Assembly (NCBI GenBank): GCA_023230565.1
Contig: JALNXD010000044.1
Coordinates: forward strand, 1-22,866
Length of the DNA: 22,866 nucleotides
Source: Syntrophales bacterium
GTDB taxonomy: Bacteria; Desulfobacterota; Syntrophia; Syntrophales; UBA2210
Direction: 5' to 3'
In this document: piece by piece, positions 7,227 through 15,913 of the stretch
Layout: each line of letters opens with the position of its first letter
How positions within the stretch are numbered: position 1 is the first letter of the stretch
Notes under the pieces: generated by a model
Databases searched by the model: none
What the model was told of the DNA's origin: nothing
Seen by the model: only the letters and a program-made list of their open reading frames with translations
Translations under genes and position numbers: made by a program

Positions 7227-8051
7227 TTATTTCTCCAGCTCCGCTAATGCCGCCCTGAATTCATCACCTTGTGGTGAACGATAATGCCAGAGAACCGAAT
7301 TTTCCATAAATGAAATACCTTTTCCTTTGGTTGTATGCGCAATCACACACACAGGTGCGCCATTATCAGGTGCTTTGATGCTCAAACATTCGGTAAGAGC
7401 CTTATGATCATGGCCATCTACTTCTCTTACTTGCCATCCGAAGGCAACCCATTTATCTGCGAACGGTTCAAGGCGAATGGTTTCTTCCACTGACGCCAGG
7501 CTCTGAATTTTATTGTAATCTATTATTGCCGTTAAATCGGATAAGCGATGGTGGGCTGCAAAAAGAGCGGCTTCCCAGTTCGAGCCTTCGTCGCATTCTC
7601 CATCACTCAAAAGAACAAATGTACGACAGGATCTCTTATCCAGCTTCGCCGCGTACGCCATGCCGGTTCCGACCGGCAATCCATGCCCCAAAGATCCTGT
7701 TGAGAATTCGACGCCCGGAATATCGATGTGGGATACATGCCCGCAGAGGAGGCTGCCATTCGCACAATGCCGAGCCAGCCATTCTTTCGGAAAATAACCG
7801 GATTCAGAGAGCGCGGCATATACACCGGCACCTGCATGTCCTTTGCTGAGGATGAAACGGTCTCTTTCGGGCCATTTCGGTTCTTCGGGTCTTTTTTTTA
7901 AAATGTGGTCATACAAAACAGCCAGAATGTCGGCTATGGAAAGCACAGAAGCAATATGCGAACTTTTCCCATTATGAGTCATTATCACTGCATGACGTCG
8001 GATTCGAAGGGCAAGCTCTTCACTACTTGTAATTTCGTTGATCTTTTTCAT
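7227..8051 (-). CDS. Transketolase-like N-terminal (ThDP-binding) subunit
   Basis: A 274-residue protein with the PP domain of a transketolase. Visible landmarks are SKGHAGAG (His72 near the substrate channel), GSLGHGLPVGTGMA (119-132), the metal/ThDP motif SDGECDEGSNWEA with Asp150, and Asn180 in DYNKIQSL. The C-terminal FMENSVLWHYRSP is also standard. Its start overlaps the stop of the sugar transferase gene by four bases (ATGA), and the partner subunit follows after 2 bases, so the two subunits should be made together. The two-gene form is seen in archaea and in some secondary-metabolism and O-antigen clusters. The substrate is unknown. Confidence 0.88.
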   Translation of the reverse strand: MKKINEITSSEELALRIRRHAVIMTHNGKSSHIASVLSIADILAVLYDHILKKRPEEPKWPERDRFILSKGHAGAGVYAALSESGYFPKEWLARHCANGSLLCGHVSHIDIPGVEFSTGSLGHGLPVGTGMAYAAKLDKRSCRTFVLLSDGECDEGSNWEAALFAAHHRLSDLTAIIDYNKIQSLASVEETIRLEPFADKWVAFGWQVREVDGHDHKALTECLSIKAPDNGAPVCVIAHTTKGKGISFMENSVLWHYRSPQGDEFRAALAELEK

Positions 8052-8668
8052 CTGAATCTAAGCATTGCTTTCATTGTATTATAAATGATTCTTATATCCT
8101 GGCCTAATGAAGCGTATGCTGCATATTCCTTTTGCAGCTCAAGCTTCCGCGGCTGAATAAGCGTCCGATAGGCCTCATGCGGATCATTCATTCCCGAATC
8201 TGCAATAATTGCACCTTCATTATAAAATTCAATCGAGGAGAGATCTGTTATTCCCGGGCGGATTGAAAAAATTACGTCCCATTCAGGACCATACGTTCCA
8301 ACCTCCGAAGGCACTTCCGGACGAGGTCCGACAATGCTCATATCTCCGATCAGTACGTTAATCAACTGAGGCAATTCATCCAGCTTGTACTTCCTCAGAA
8401 ATTTTCCAGTCGGCGTGATCCGTATATCGTCTTCCGAAGTCGATATTGCGCCCAATTTTTCCGCATTCGTCACCATGGTCCGGAATTTAAAAATTTTAAA
8501 AGCTGTTTTATTGACACCTACTCTTACACCCCGATAAAATACCGGGCCGCCGTCTTCGGCTCTTATTCGGTAAGCTATAATGAAAAATGCAGGGATTAAA
8601 AGCAGTAACCCTGTTGAAGATGCAAAAATATCAAATAACCTCTTTGCTGGTTTGCTATCTATTCTCAC
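8048..8668 (-). CDS. Small polyprenyl-phosphate sugar-1-phosphate transferase (PglC/WcaJ type)
   Basis: Initiating monotopic phosphoglycosyl transferase that moves a sugar-1-phosphate from UDP-sugar to undecaprenyl phosphate at the inner face of the cytoplasmic membrane. The 206 residues are the catalytic core only, as in PglC: a re-entrant hydrophobic helix (12-33), KIFKFRTM (58-65), the catalytic Asp97-Glu98 pair in KYKLDELPQL, and GPRPE (114-118). It starts with GTG and overlaps the stop of the methyltransferase gene (GTGA). The likely donor is the product of the WbpM pathway (a 6-deoxy-HexNAc), as in many clusters with this pair; this is inferred from context. Confidence 0.9.
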   Translation of the reverse strand: MRIDSKPAKRLFDIFASSTGLLLLIPAFFIIAYRIRAEDGGPVFYRGVRVGVNKTAFKIFKFRTMVTNAEKLGAISTSEDDIRITPTGKFLRKYKLDELPQLINVLIGDMSIVGPRPEVPSEVGTYGPEWDVIFSIRPGITDLSSIEFYNEGAIIADSGMNDPHEAYRTLIQPRKLELQKEYAAYASLGQDIRIIYNTMKAMLRFR

Positions 8669-9423
8669 AAGAGACCTCGTGCTACTAATACAAATTTAAA
8701 AGCTGACCTGCGCACGTGCAGAACGTGATCAACCGCATCTGAAATTTTTGCTGAATTAGATTGGCCAATGATATTGGCCAAGAACGGAGTAAGGTAACTT
8801 ACCGCACCGAAATATTTGATGTCGGCACTTTTAAATCCCTTAATTATCGATTCTATACGGCGAATCGTCGGCATTCGGAGCAGCGTGCTTTTCGTTCGGC
8901 TGCCTCTCAAATATTGTAGCCACCGGTTGAATTTATACACAGGATTGTGGTTCAGTGAATCTACACAAAGAAAGGCCCCGTCCGGGCGCAAGACACGTTT
9001 AATCTCTGCATCTACTAAATCAGGATCTCCGTAACTTAAAGAGCCGGCCACAGTGACTATATCAAATGAGTTATTTTCAAAAGGCAAGGATTCCATATCT
9101 GCCGCAGTGGTATATATATTTTCGATTTGCTGCGAAATCACTTTCAAAGAATTGCTTGAAATATCGCTGGCCGTCACCCTCGCTCCTCTTTGTGCAATTA
9201 TATATGTGTGCAGTCCTGTGCCCGCAGCGAGTTCCAGCACATCGTGACCCGGACGTATGCAGCGGCAAATGCATCTTTCATACCATATATACGGAGCTCT
9301 ATATATCAGCGGAATCGACAATGATCCTGTCTCGAGGATTTTTTTACTTTGCGTACAACTCGTCAGTTGAGATCTGGCCCTGACATCATAGCGCATGTAT
9401 TCTATTTTTTTGTCATTATCCAT
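8665..9423 (-). CDS. SAM-dependent methyltransferase (class I, type 11)
   Basis: A 252-residue protein with a class I methyltransferase fold: motif I VLELAAGTGLHT (62-73), acidic Asp87 after strand 2 (VTASDIS), motif II-like NSFDIVTVAGSLSY and a VLRPDGAFLCVDS strand. The C-terminal third has no motif I can name. In this setting it could O- or N-methylate a sugar of the repeat unit or cap the chain end; the sequence does not tell which. It lies 22 bases after a glycosyltransferase and overlaps the start of the initiating sugar transferase by four bases, so it belongs to the same operon. Confidence 0.8.
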   Translation of the reverse strand: MDNDKKIEYMRYDVRARSQLTSCTQSKKILETGSLSIPLIYRAPYIWYERCICRCIRPGHDVLELAAGTGLHTYIIAQRGARVTASDISSNSLKVISQQIENIYTTAADMESLPFENNSFDIVTVAGSLSYGDPDLVDAEIKRVLRPDGAFLCVDSLNHNPVYKFNRWLQYLRGSRTKSTLLRMPTIRRIESIIKGFKSADIKYFGAVSYLTPFLANIIGQSNSAKISDAVDHVLHVRRSAFKFVLVARGLL

Positions 9424-9445
9424 TTAATTCTCTATTGACCTGCGC

Positions 9446-10711
9446 CTATTTCAAAGACGCAAGCTTCTCCAGATGTTGTACAAGACCGCCATACACTGTA
9501 TCAAAGGAAAACTGTCTGTCATAAAGACTTCGAGCGCATTGAGACATACTTTTCTTCATACCCGCATTTTGCATTAATATCTTGAGGCACTTATACAGCG
9601 TTCTTTCGCCGTTTGACTCATAGAGCATCCCCACTTTATATTGGGTAATCAGAGAAGCTACCTCTCCTTTCAGAGGACAGAAAATGGGCAGACCCATAGC
9701 CAGGGCATCAATAATTTTATTGGGAATATTTTTTGTAAAATTTTCAGTGTTCACGTAGGGGGCAATTGCGGCATGACAACGTCCCGCCAGGACTTCAATT
9801 TTCGGGCGGTCTATCCAGCCTGGAAAACGTACGTTCGGCAGGCCTGCCATCATTTTCCTTAATTTAAAAGAAGTATCTCCATGACCGCAGATAATAAAAT
9901 CACATTGAATCGCTCTCTGAGCCATTATACAGGCCGCTTCCCGGACAGGCTCGAAATTAAAAGCAGGGGAATGACTGCCCACAAAACATACACGAAAGCG
10001 GTTATCATGCATGACACCCTGAGCATCCCACCACTTCCGCGCTTCTTCCAATTCCGGTTCAGATACTTGCCCCGAAGGAGACGTCAGAGGAAATACGGCA
10101 TCCATATCCGTTCTCTCACGCCGGGAGAACTCTGCCGACCAATCGATAAAGCTGTTTGCCATAGCTGAAAGGCATGTCGCATCATTCATTGCCCGCTTTG
10201 CCAGAAAAAAATACGGCGTAAGAAAAGCACGACCCAGTGGCCTTAAAAAAGAAGGAACAGGGTCCAAAAAAAGCAGCGGCCACTGATCTTTTATATCGAG
10301 CATAAAAGGTACTTCTGAATTCAAAAGCCATCGAGCCATAACAGCAGCCGTTTCAATAGGAGGAAACCCAATAAATGCCGCATCGGGAAGCTGAGCCGTC
10401 CTTTTAAGCATTTTCTTTAAATTGAACGCCAGCTGGGCATGATCTATCAGACGTCCGATCCCTATATTGCGCCTGTACCCGCAACTTGGAATAAGGCGTA
10501 TTTCGAGTTTTTCGGAGATTCTTACAGGTTCGGATAGAATGGCACGGTGGCGCTTTTCCTGATGATAAAAAGCCGAACTCCATACAACCACTTTATGACC
10601 TGCCGCAACAAGAGCGTTGCTCAGGTTCATTGCACGCATCGGACGGTGATTACCGCCATCGGTTTGCAATGGTTCCCCTGTTTGCAGTATCCAGATGGTA
10701 AGAGACTTCAA
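9446..10711 (-). CDS. GT-B glycosyltransferase, GT4 family (WbuB-like)
   Basis: A 421-residue GT-B enzyme. The N-terminal part has GGNHRPMRAMNLSNALVAAGHKVVVWSS (19-46), the usual acceptor-side glycine-rich loop of GT4 enzymes including WbuB-type amino-sugar transferases. The C-terminal half has the donor-side pattern VCFVGSHS..., FIICGHGD and IPNKIIDALAMGLPIFCPLKGE. The start codon is TTG, overlapping the hisF stop (TTGA), so translation is coupled; no better start lies nearby. It probably adds a sugar to the lipid-linked repeat unit on the cytoplasmic side. Donor and linkage are not readable from the sequence. Confidence 0.85.
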   Translation of the reverse strand: MKSLTIWILQTGEPLQTDGGNHRPMRAMNLSNALVAAGHKVVVWSSAFYHQEKRHRAILSEPVRISEKLEIRLIPSCGYRRNIGIGRLIDHAQLAFNLKKMLKRTAQLPDAAFIGFPPIETAAVMARWLLNSEVPFMLDIKDQWPLLFLDPVPSFLRPLGRAFLTPYFFLAKRAMNDATCLSAMANSFIDWSAEFSRRERTDMDAVFPLTSPSGQVSEPELEEARKWWDAQGVMHDNRFRVCFVGSHSPAFNFEPVREAACIMAQRAIQCDFIICGHGDTSFKLRKMMAGLPNVRFPGWIDRPKIEVLAGRCHAAIAPYVNTENFTKNIPNKIIDALAMGLPIFCPLKGEVASLITQYKVGMLYESNGERTLYKCLKILMQNAGMKKSMSQCARSLYDRQFSFDTVYGGLVQHLEKLASLK

Positions 10712-11469
10712 GAGCCTAAAACTTCTTTAATTTGCTCGTAGCGGGGATATGTGATTAAAACCGCACGATGGGGTCCATGAAACACAAAAAAGGCGCCTGC
10801 GGCTACCGCACTTGCGCCGGCATCCACCGCTGCCTTGATATCGGACATGCTGCCTGCGCCACCCATTGCAATAATCGGCACAGAAACAGATGCTGCCGCT
10901 TTCTCGATGAGTTCCAAATCCATGCCCTCCATCATACCGTCACGATCGACTGCATTTAATACAATTTCTCCGGCACCGGCCAGAACAGCCTGTTGAATAA
11001 AAGAACGCCAATCTTTAAAAAGCGTTTTTCCCCTTGAAGCAGAATAGAGTTGGTGTTTCCCGAACCGGTTCTTTTTTAAATCTACCGATATGAGAATACT
11101 TTGGCTTCCAAATTGGTCTGAAAGGCGGGATACAAGTGAAAGATCATCCAGGATTGCCGTCTGCAGACATATTTTCTCCACGCCTGACGCAAATAATTGC
11201 CGCGCCTGTGCAACTTCGCAGATACCGCCCCCATAGGTCAATGGCATAAAACATTCGCCGGCAAACTCTTCGATCAGCCCAAAGTCGGGCGCATTTCCTT
11301 CTTTGGAGGCAGTAATGTCGAGCACCATCAATTCATCCACTTCCTTGTCATTGAAGATGCGTATAGCATTGACAGGGTCGCCAATATACTGCGGCTCGGA
11401 AAACTTTCGCGTCTTGACAAGACCGCCCTGGCGGAGCAGTAAGCAGGGAATTACCCTTTTGTGGATCAT
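10708..11469 (-). CDS. hisF2: HisF-type cyclase homologue of the acetamidino-sugar pathway (HisF2)
   Basis: A 253-residue (beta/alpha)8 barrel homologous to imidazole glycerol phosphate synthase HisF. In polysaccharide clusters this form works with HisH2 and a WbpG-type enzyme, apparently channelling ammonia from glutamine. Phosphate-site loops are visible (YGGGI 79-83, MGGAGSM near 202-208), and Asp130 (SVDLKK) is kept. Position 11, the other catalytic Asp of true HisF, is Leu in PCLLLRQGGLVKT. That change, and the neighbours, argue against histidine synthesis. No other his genes are present. It starts 34 bases after hisH and overlaps the next glycosyltransferase by four bases. Confidence 0.88.
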   Translation of the reverse strand: MIHKRVIPCLLLRQGGLVKTRKFSEPQYIGDPVNAIRIFNDKEVDELMVLDITASKEGNAPDFGLIEEFAGECFMPLTYGGGICEVAQARQLFASGVEKICLQTAILDDLSLVSRLSDQFGSQSILISVDLKKNRFGKHQLYSASRGKTLFKDWRSFIQQAVLAGAGEIVLNAVDRDGMMEGMDLELIEKAAASVSVPIIAMGGAGSMSDIKAAVDAGASAVAAGAFFVFHGPHRAVLITYPRYEQIKEVLGS

Positions 11470-11503
11470 TACGTTGTATTCCGCATTTGATTACAATAGC
11501 CTA

Positions 11504-12127
11504 TCAGTGAAATAATTTGTGCTCCTCAGCAAAGCAGCGAAAAAAACTTGCTCCGAATTTGTGACTTTTTTCCGGATGAAATTGGACTCCTACAAGGTTT
11601 CCTGATGAAAAGGCTGAAACGAATTCGCCGGCATATTGCGTCGTTGTCAGAATATCGGCGGAGCTGTCACAGTGAGCTGAATAAGAATGAACAAAATAGA
11701 AGCGATGTTCGGTAAAATTTCCATCAAAGTATGGATTTACTTTTTGAATTTCAATCGTATTCCATCCCATGTGCGGTATCTTGAAATTTTTACGATTGAC
11801 CTTTATCAAACGGCAATCAGCCTCTATCCATCCAAGTCCGGACAGTTTACCTTCTTCACTGCTTCTGGTCATTAGCTGCATTCCAAGACAAATTCCGAGT
11901 ATTGGAATCTTCCTTTCAAGTGCCGCTTTATTCAACGCATCGTGTAATCCCATTATCTTTATGCTCTGCATTGCATTATCGAATTTTCCGACGCCGGGAA
12001 TGATCAGAGCCTGTGCCTCATCGACCTCTTTCGCATTTTCTATAATCTCTGCCGATACACCTACTTTCTTCAGCATGTTTTTTATTGAAGCCAGATTACC
12101 CATTCCGTAATTTAAGATTGAAATCAT
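11504..12127 (-). CDS. hisH2: HisH-type glutamine amidotransferase (HisH2)
   Basis: Class I glutaminase that hydrolyses glutamine and passes ammonia to its partner. The 207 residues include the nucleophile Cys80 in GICLGMQL, the oxyanion-loop region PGVGKFDNA (44-52), and the His184/Glu186 pair of QFHPEKS, so the full triad is present. Normal length for HisH. It lies 26 bases after a glycosyltransferase gene and 34 bases before hisF, and downstream of a WbpG homologue; this trio is the known acetamidino-forming set of Pseudomonas aeruginosa O-antigen. It may also serve the second amidotransferase further upstream, whose own hisH is broken. Confidence 0.92.
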   Translation of the reverse strand: MISILNYGMGNLASIKNMLKKVGVSAEIIENAKEVDEAQALIIPGVGKFDNAMQSIKIMGLHDALNKAALERKIPILGICLGMQLMTRSSEEGKLSGLGWIEADCRLIKVNRKNFKIPHMGWNTIEIQKVNPYFDGNFTEHRFYFVHSYSAHCDSSADILTTTQYAGEFVSAFSSGNLVGVQFHPEKSHKFGASFFRCFAEEHKLFH

Positions 12128-12153
12128 TTTAATTCCCGGGCATTTTATCCTGA

Positions 12154-13281
12154 CTAGATGAGCTTTTTGTAAAGGTCTAAAAGCTTTTCTGCCTCGGAAT
12201 GCCAGTTGTAGATCAGCTCCACTGCTCTGCGCCCTCGCCGTCCCATATCTTCAGCTTCAGCGGGATGGTCCAGAATCCAGCACATTGCCTCGGCAATTGC
12301 TCTTGGATTCAAAGGGTCGACCAGCAGACCACATCCTGCAGAATCGATTATCCGCCTCCAAAATGGAAAATCCGATGCGATCACCGGAAGACCGGCAGAC
12401 ATGTATTCGAACATCTTATTCGGCTGGGCATCTGTGTGATTGGGCAAAGGGTAAAACAAAACCAGGCCGGCTCTAACCTTTCCCAAAATTTGACCCACCT
12501 TTGACCGCGAAACCTGGCCGTGACATTTCACGTAAGCCCATCCCGGGGTCTCCTTAAGCTCGTCTTGAAGCTCCGGCGGATCGAACATCCCCGCCAGATC
12601 CAGCCCGGCGTGAGGAAAGCTTTGCGTTAACAAGTCACATGCGCGAACCATCTCCGCTGCACATCTTATTTTTGCAATGACCCCTATGTAGGCAAAATGT
12701 TCTGGTCGCTCAATGTAAGGAACCGGCGACGGGCTCAGCAGTTCATCGGTGACAGGAAAGTTCTGTACCGTAACTGTTTTATCCGATGGAAACCGTTCGG
12801 CAATTTTCGGTGTGGCCGGAATTATGGCATCGAAAATCTTTGCACCGCACCATTCCGCGGCACTTACAGCCAAGGCCAAAGGTTTTCGTATTAGCAGAGG
12901 CAGATACTCTTTGCTGATCGTTTGACGGGGAACATCCTCGTGCACATCATATACTACTTTGCAGCCGGTCAATTTGAGAAACAAAGCCAACGGAATCAGC
13001 TCCGGATCATGAAAATGAACGACGGCCGGCCGGATTCTGCAAACGCCAAGAAAGGTCCTCCATGTTCCCCCCATAATCCGGCCGATGCGTCCACCCTGGA
13101 GAATCCCTATATCATGGATTGATACCTCACTGTTGGATGCATTAACGTCCCCCAGGCCATCCGCAATCAGCAGGATGACAGTACAGGATAAGCTGACCGC
13201 CATAGTGTGAGCTTCCTTGATAAAAATTCGCGTATCCGCACGGGGATGAACCGTCGTTATATGTAAAACAGTAGTCATCAT
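12154..13281 (-). CDS. GT-B glycosyltransferase, GT4 family (WbpH-like position)
   Basis: A 375-residue family-4 glycosyltransferase. Evidence includes the N-terminal VLHITTVHPRADTRIFIKEAH (5-25), PAVVHFHDPELIPLAL, the VYDVHEDVPRQ segment (110-120), and the donor-binding NKMFEYMSAGLPVIASDFPFWRRII (288-312) followed by GCGLLVDP. It lies between wbpG (12 bases) and hisH (26 bases), so it likely transfers the amidinated sugar or its neighbour in the repeat unit; this is inference from position. Its G+C content is visibly higher than that of the flippase gene upstream (37 of 60 bases at 12541-12600). ATGATG at the start leaves one-codon uncertainty. Confidence 0.88.
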   Translation of the reverse strand: MMTTVLHITTVHPRADTRIFIKEAHTMAVSLSCTVILLIADGLGDVNASNSEVSIHDIGILQGGRIGRIMGGTWRTFLGVCRIRPAVVHFHDPELIPLALFLKLTGCKVVYDVHEDVPRQTISKEYLPLLIRKPLALAVSAAEWCGAKIFDAIIPATPKIAERFPSDKTVTVQNFPVTDELLSPSPVPYIERPEHFAYIGVIAKIRCAAEMVRACDLLTQSFPHAGLDLAGMFDPPELQDELKETPGWAYVKCHGQVSRSKVGQILGKVRAGLVLFYPLPNHTDAQPNKMFEYMSAGLPVIASDFPFWRRIIDSAGCGLLVDPLNPRAIAEAMCWILDHPAEAEDMGRRGRRAVELIYNWHSEAEKLLDLYKKLI

Positions 13282-13293
13282 GTATTCCGTATC

Positions 13294-14457
13294 TCATGAG
13301 TATACTTTGAGATTTCGGCCAAGCGAACGCTCAGCTATTGTTTGAATCTTCTTGATCCAGCGGTGGTTTCTTTCCCAGTTTTTAAAATCCCTGTAATGGT
13401 GCGGCGGCGCGCTTATGAAATCGTTGAATTGTTTTTTTGATATGCGCATCTTTTTGCAAAAATAATTTATATCGTCTTCCAGTTCCTGTTTATCATAAAG
13501 GGGCTCGTCAAGTTGATGCAATGCCTCTTCCCGCGTTATCTGACCGGCAACAATCAAACTTGACAAATGGGGCCGCCGTTTGTCATATCCAAATTTTACG
13601 GGAAGATAATAATTTTGAAAAAGTTTTGTAAATAACGATTCACAATGTTTTCGCCCGTAGGCGCGCCAACCGACTGCACGAGTCAGTTCATCAATTGCAT
13701 CCATCTTGTTATAGTTCATGTAATTCAGAGGCCTTACTGTACGAAGCTTTTTAAAAAAGGGATACCATATATAGTATTCGAAAAAACTGATGGTAGTATA
13801 CGTATTCAGAGGGCGCTCTCCATACTTGCGATGTATGGCCTTGAGATTAATCGCGTCCATGGCGCTTCCGTGCCATGCTTTTGGAAAAATGCTTTCCGAT
13901 GCGATATTTCCACCGCTAAGAATATATCGAATGCCATGCTTGACGGCAAACTGATACATGCTGGCAAAAAACACATGATCCTGGGGTACATCCTGATTGG
14001 CAATACCGGAGCGGAGGTAGGCCAGCTGAAGATCTCTCATTTCTTCCCAATTCACTACATGGGTATGCAAATGATAATCGCAATATTTTACAATTTTCTC
14101 TATATTTGAAACCGCCAATTCGCTGTTCCAGCCGGCATCGACATGAACAACCAGCGGCCGCAACCCCCATTCATGCACTTTTACTGCCATATATGAGCTG
14201 TCTATCCCACCGCTTAATCCGATTATGCAATCATATTCGTTGCCGTTTCCATCTGATTTGATAGCATTTATAATCAGGGATAAACGTTTTTTTCCTTCCT
14301 CACCGGCAAACCAGCTTTTTCTCGTTATCTCATCGAATTCACGGCAGTGATTACAAACACCTTTGCCGTCAAACATGATTTCCGGATCGCTTGTGTCCAT
14401 GATGCAGCGGGTACAGATCCTGTAGTTATTCTCTCTCATCTCTTCCATAGGCCTCAT
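13294..14457 (-). CDS. wbpG: N-acetyl sugar amidotransferase (WbpG type)
   Basis: PP-loop ATP pyrophosphatase that activates the N-acetyl group of a nucleotide-linked amino sugar and, with ammonia from HisH/HisF, turns it into an acetamidino group. The 387 residues have two Cys pairs (Cys15/Cys18 in RICTRCIMD, Cys35/Cys38 in GVCNHCREF), a probable zinc site, and the PP-loop SGGIDSSY (82-89). FDGKGVCNHC is characteristic of WbpG proteins. The start overlaps the wzy stop by four bases (ATGA), supporting the first ATG. With hisH2 and hisF2 downstream, the set is complete. This copy is clearly distinct from the second homologue at 21346-22566. Confidence 0.92.
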   Translation of the reverse strand: MRPMEEMRENNYRICTRCIMDTSDPEIMFDGKGVCNHCREFDEITRKSWFAGEEGKKRLSLIINAIKSDGNGNEYDCIIGLSGGIDSSYMAVKVHEWGLRPLVVHVDAGWNSELAVSNIEKIVKYCDYHLHTHVVNWEEMRDLQLAYLRSGIANQDVPQDHVFFASMYQFAVKHGIRYILSGGNIASESIFPKAWHGSAMDAINLKAIHRKYGERPLNTYTTISFFEYYIWYPFFKKLRTVRPLNYMNYNKMDAIDELTRAVGWRAYGRKHCESLFTKLFQNYYLPVKFGYDKRRPHLSSLIVAGQITREEALHQLDEPLYDKQELEDDINYFCKKMRISKKQFNDFISAPPHHYRDFKNWERNHRWIKKIQTIAERSLGRNLKVYS

Positions 14458-15806
14458 GAAAAATGTTTCAGTTCAGTATTCTTCAGCCCTCCTTCATAGG
14501 TCGGGCAAGGGCTTTTACTTGCAAGAAGCGTCACTTTGTATGCAAAAAAGACAAACAATAATACGCCCCATAAATAATAATCTACAGTCAAATTAATTGC
14601 TCCGGAAACACTCAGAGATGAAAAGTATAATGATAGAAAGATTAACATGGTAAGAAAAATTAGTGGTGAGTGAATCCTGGTTATTAAATGATCAATCAAA
14701 CGCAGTGCACCGAACACAAGAAATGCAATTACAATTACGCCAATAAAATGAAAATTGGCATGAGCTTCGCTTACAAATGAGGAAGGAGCCGTGTAGAATA
14801 TATCCTTCGGTGAATCGGGAAATATTAGTTTCCAGGCCAGAATTTCGGTATTCACTTGTTCGTGCAAACCAAGAGAGAACCATGATGGAGCGCTCGTTCC
14901 ATAGAGGAGGTTATTGAAATTGAAGTGATCGACCATCACATACTGAGGATAAAGATTGCCCATAATAAGTCTTTTCAGGGGATATAAGAAATCAATAGTC
15001 TCATTGCCCATGAACCAGGCTGAAAAAACGGCTATTGCGACAGAAGCTGCAAAAAATGGAACAATAACAAAACGGTTTAACACCATACCTTTGTGATAGA
15101 CCGCAGAATACACAAACCAGAGCTGTAAGAGTATCGTAACCATGAAACCTTTTGAGACGTTAGAAAAAGAAAACAGCCCCGCAATAGCAATGTAGATGAA
15201 ATACATCACCAAATATTTGTTCTTTTTCGAAGCCATGTATTTAATCAGAAATAGTATGCCGACAAAGTTCAAGATGACAAACAGGATATTCACATAGCTG
15301 TGTTTGATTCCCAATATCGCGGTCGCATTATGACTAACCTGCGCCACCCGGGCAGCACCGGCAGCCGCAGCTTTGCCTGCGAGAAGCAGCTGCAGCGGCG
15401 AATTGCTTGAAAATTTGATATACGCAAAAAACGTTGTGACAATGAACAGAAGCAGAATGGCAAACCATCGTATATTTACGTTTTGTATTGTGTGAATATG
15501 TATATCCCTGATTTTGCATCGAAGGTTCGCGTTTAAACATCCTGTGATTATATAGGCAAGTACGAGTATATTTGTATAAAGAGCGAGCAGCAGGAGAACC
15601 TCTCTGTTAACAGCAACTCCATTGAGACGTTCTATTGTTTTGTGTGAATAAATAAAAGCAAGCCCCACGTGATCATAGACCAGATAAAAAAGCATGAGAG
15701 TATTGGCAGCCGATATGGTAAATATCCTGGGGTGGCGATCATCTCTGTAAAAGTACAATATGACGAAGGGAGTCAGGTAAAGTATCAAAAAAATCAAGTC
15801 ATACAT
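14454..15806 (-). CDS. wzy: Wzy-like O-antigen/repeat-unit polymerase
   Basis: A 450-residue integral membrane protein with about 11-12 hydrophobic segments across its length and one larger loop (about 290-350), the general build of Wzy polymerases. It would link lipid-carried repeat units at the periplasmic face. No specific motif is diagnostic; the call rests on topology, size and position next to a Wzx-like flippase. It overlaps wbpG by four bases and lies 107 bases after the preceding gene. That gap holds AGGA about 15 bases before the ATG and an 11-base palindrome, but no convincing promoter. Confidence 0.75.
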   Translation of the reverse strand: MYDLIFLILYLTPFVILYFYRDDRHPRIFTISAANTLMLFYLVYDHVGLAFIYSHKTIERLNGVAVNREVLLLLALYTNILVLAYIITGCLNANLRCKIRDIHIHTIQNVNIRWFAILLLFIVTTFFAYIKFSSNSPLQLLLAGKAAAAGAARVAQVSHNATAILGIKHSYVNILFVILNFVGILFLIKYMASKKNKYLVMYFIYIAIAGLFSFSNVSKGFMVTILLQLWFVYSAVYHKGMVLNRFVIVPFFAASVAIAVFSAWFMGNETIDFLYPLKRLIMGNLYPQYVMVDHFNFNNLLYGTSAPSWFSLGLHEQVNTEILAWKLIFPDSPKDIFYTAPSSFVSEAHANFHFIGVIVIAFLVFGALRLIDHLITRIHSPLIFLTMLIFLSLYFSSLSVSGAINLTVDYYLWGVLLFVFFAYKVTLLASKSPCPTYEGGLKNTELKHFS

Positions 15807-15913
15807 CAGTTTAATCTGATCCTAGCAGTTATAATCATCATTTAAAAAAGTGATTTTGATTGTAATACAAATATTATGAAAGGAGTCACACAGAATAAAA
15901 AAGACGCTCATGA

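Noticed and set aside
10708..12127. hisH and hisF as part of a histidine biosynthesis operon
   Set aside because: No other his genes are present, HisF lacks Asp11, and a WbpG homologue lies upstream in the same run; this is the acetamidino-sugar set.
13645..14109. Plus-strand open frame of 154 codons
   Set aside because: It is antisense to wbpG, whose motifs and four-base coupling to wzy are convincing.
15860..15870. 11-base palindrome (TTGTA-A-TACAA) as an operator
   Set aside because: It is short, AT-rich and single; such matches are expected by chance in this composition and no promoter is evident beside it.
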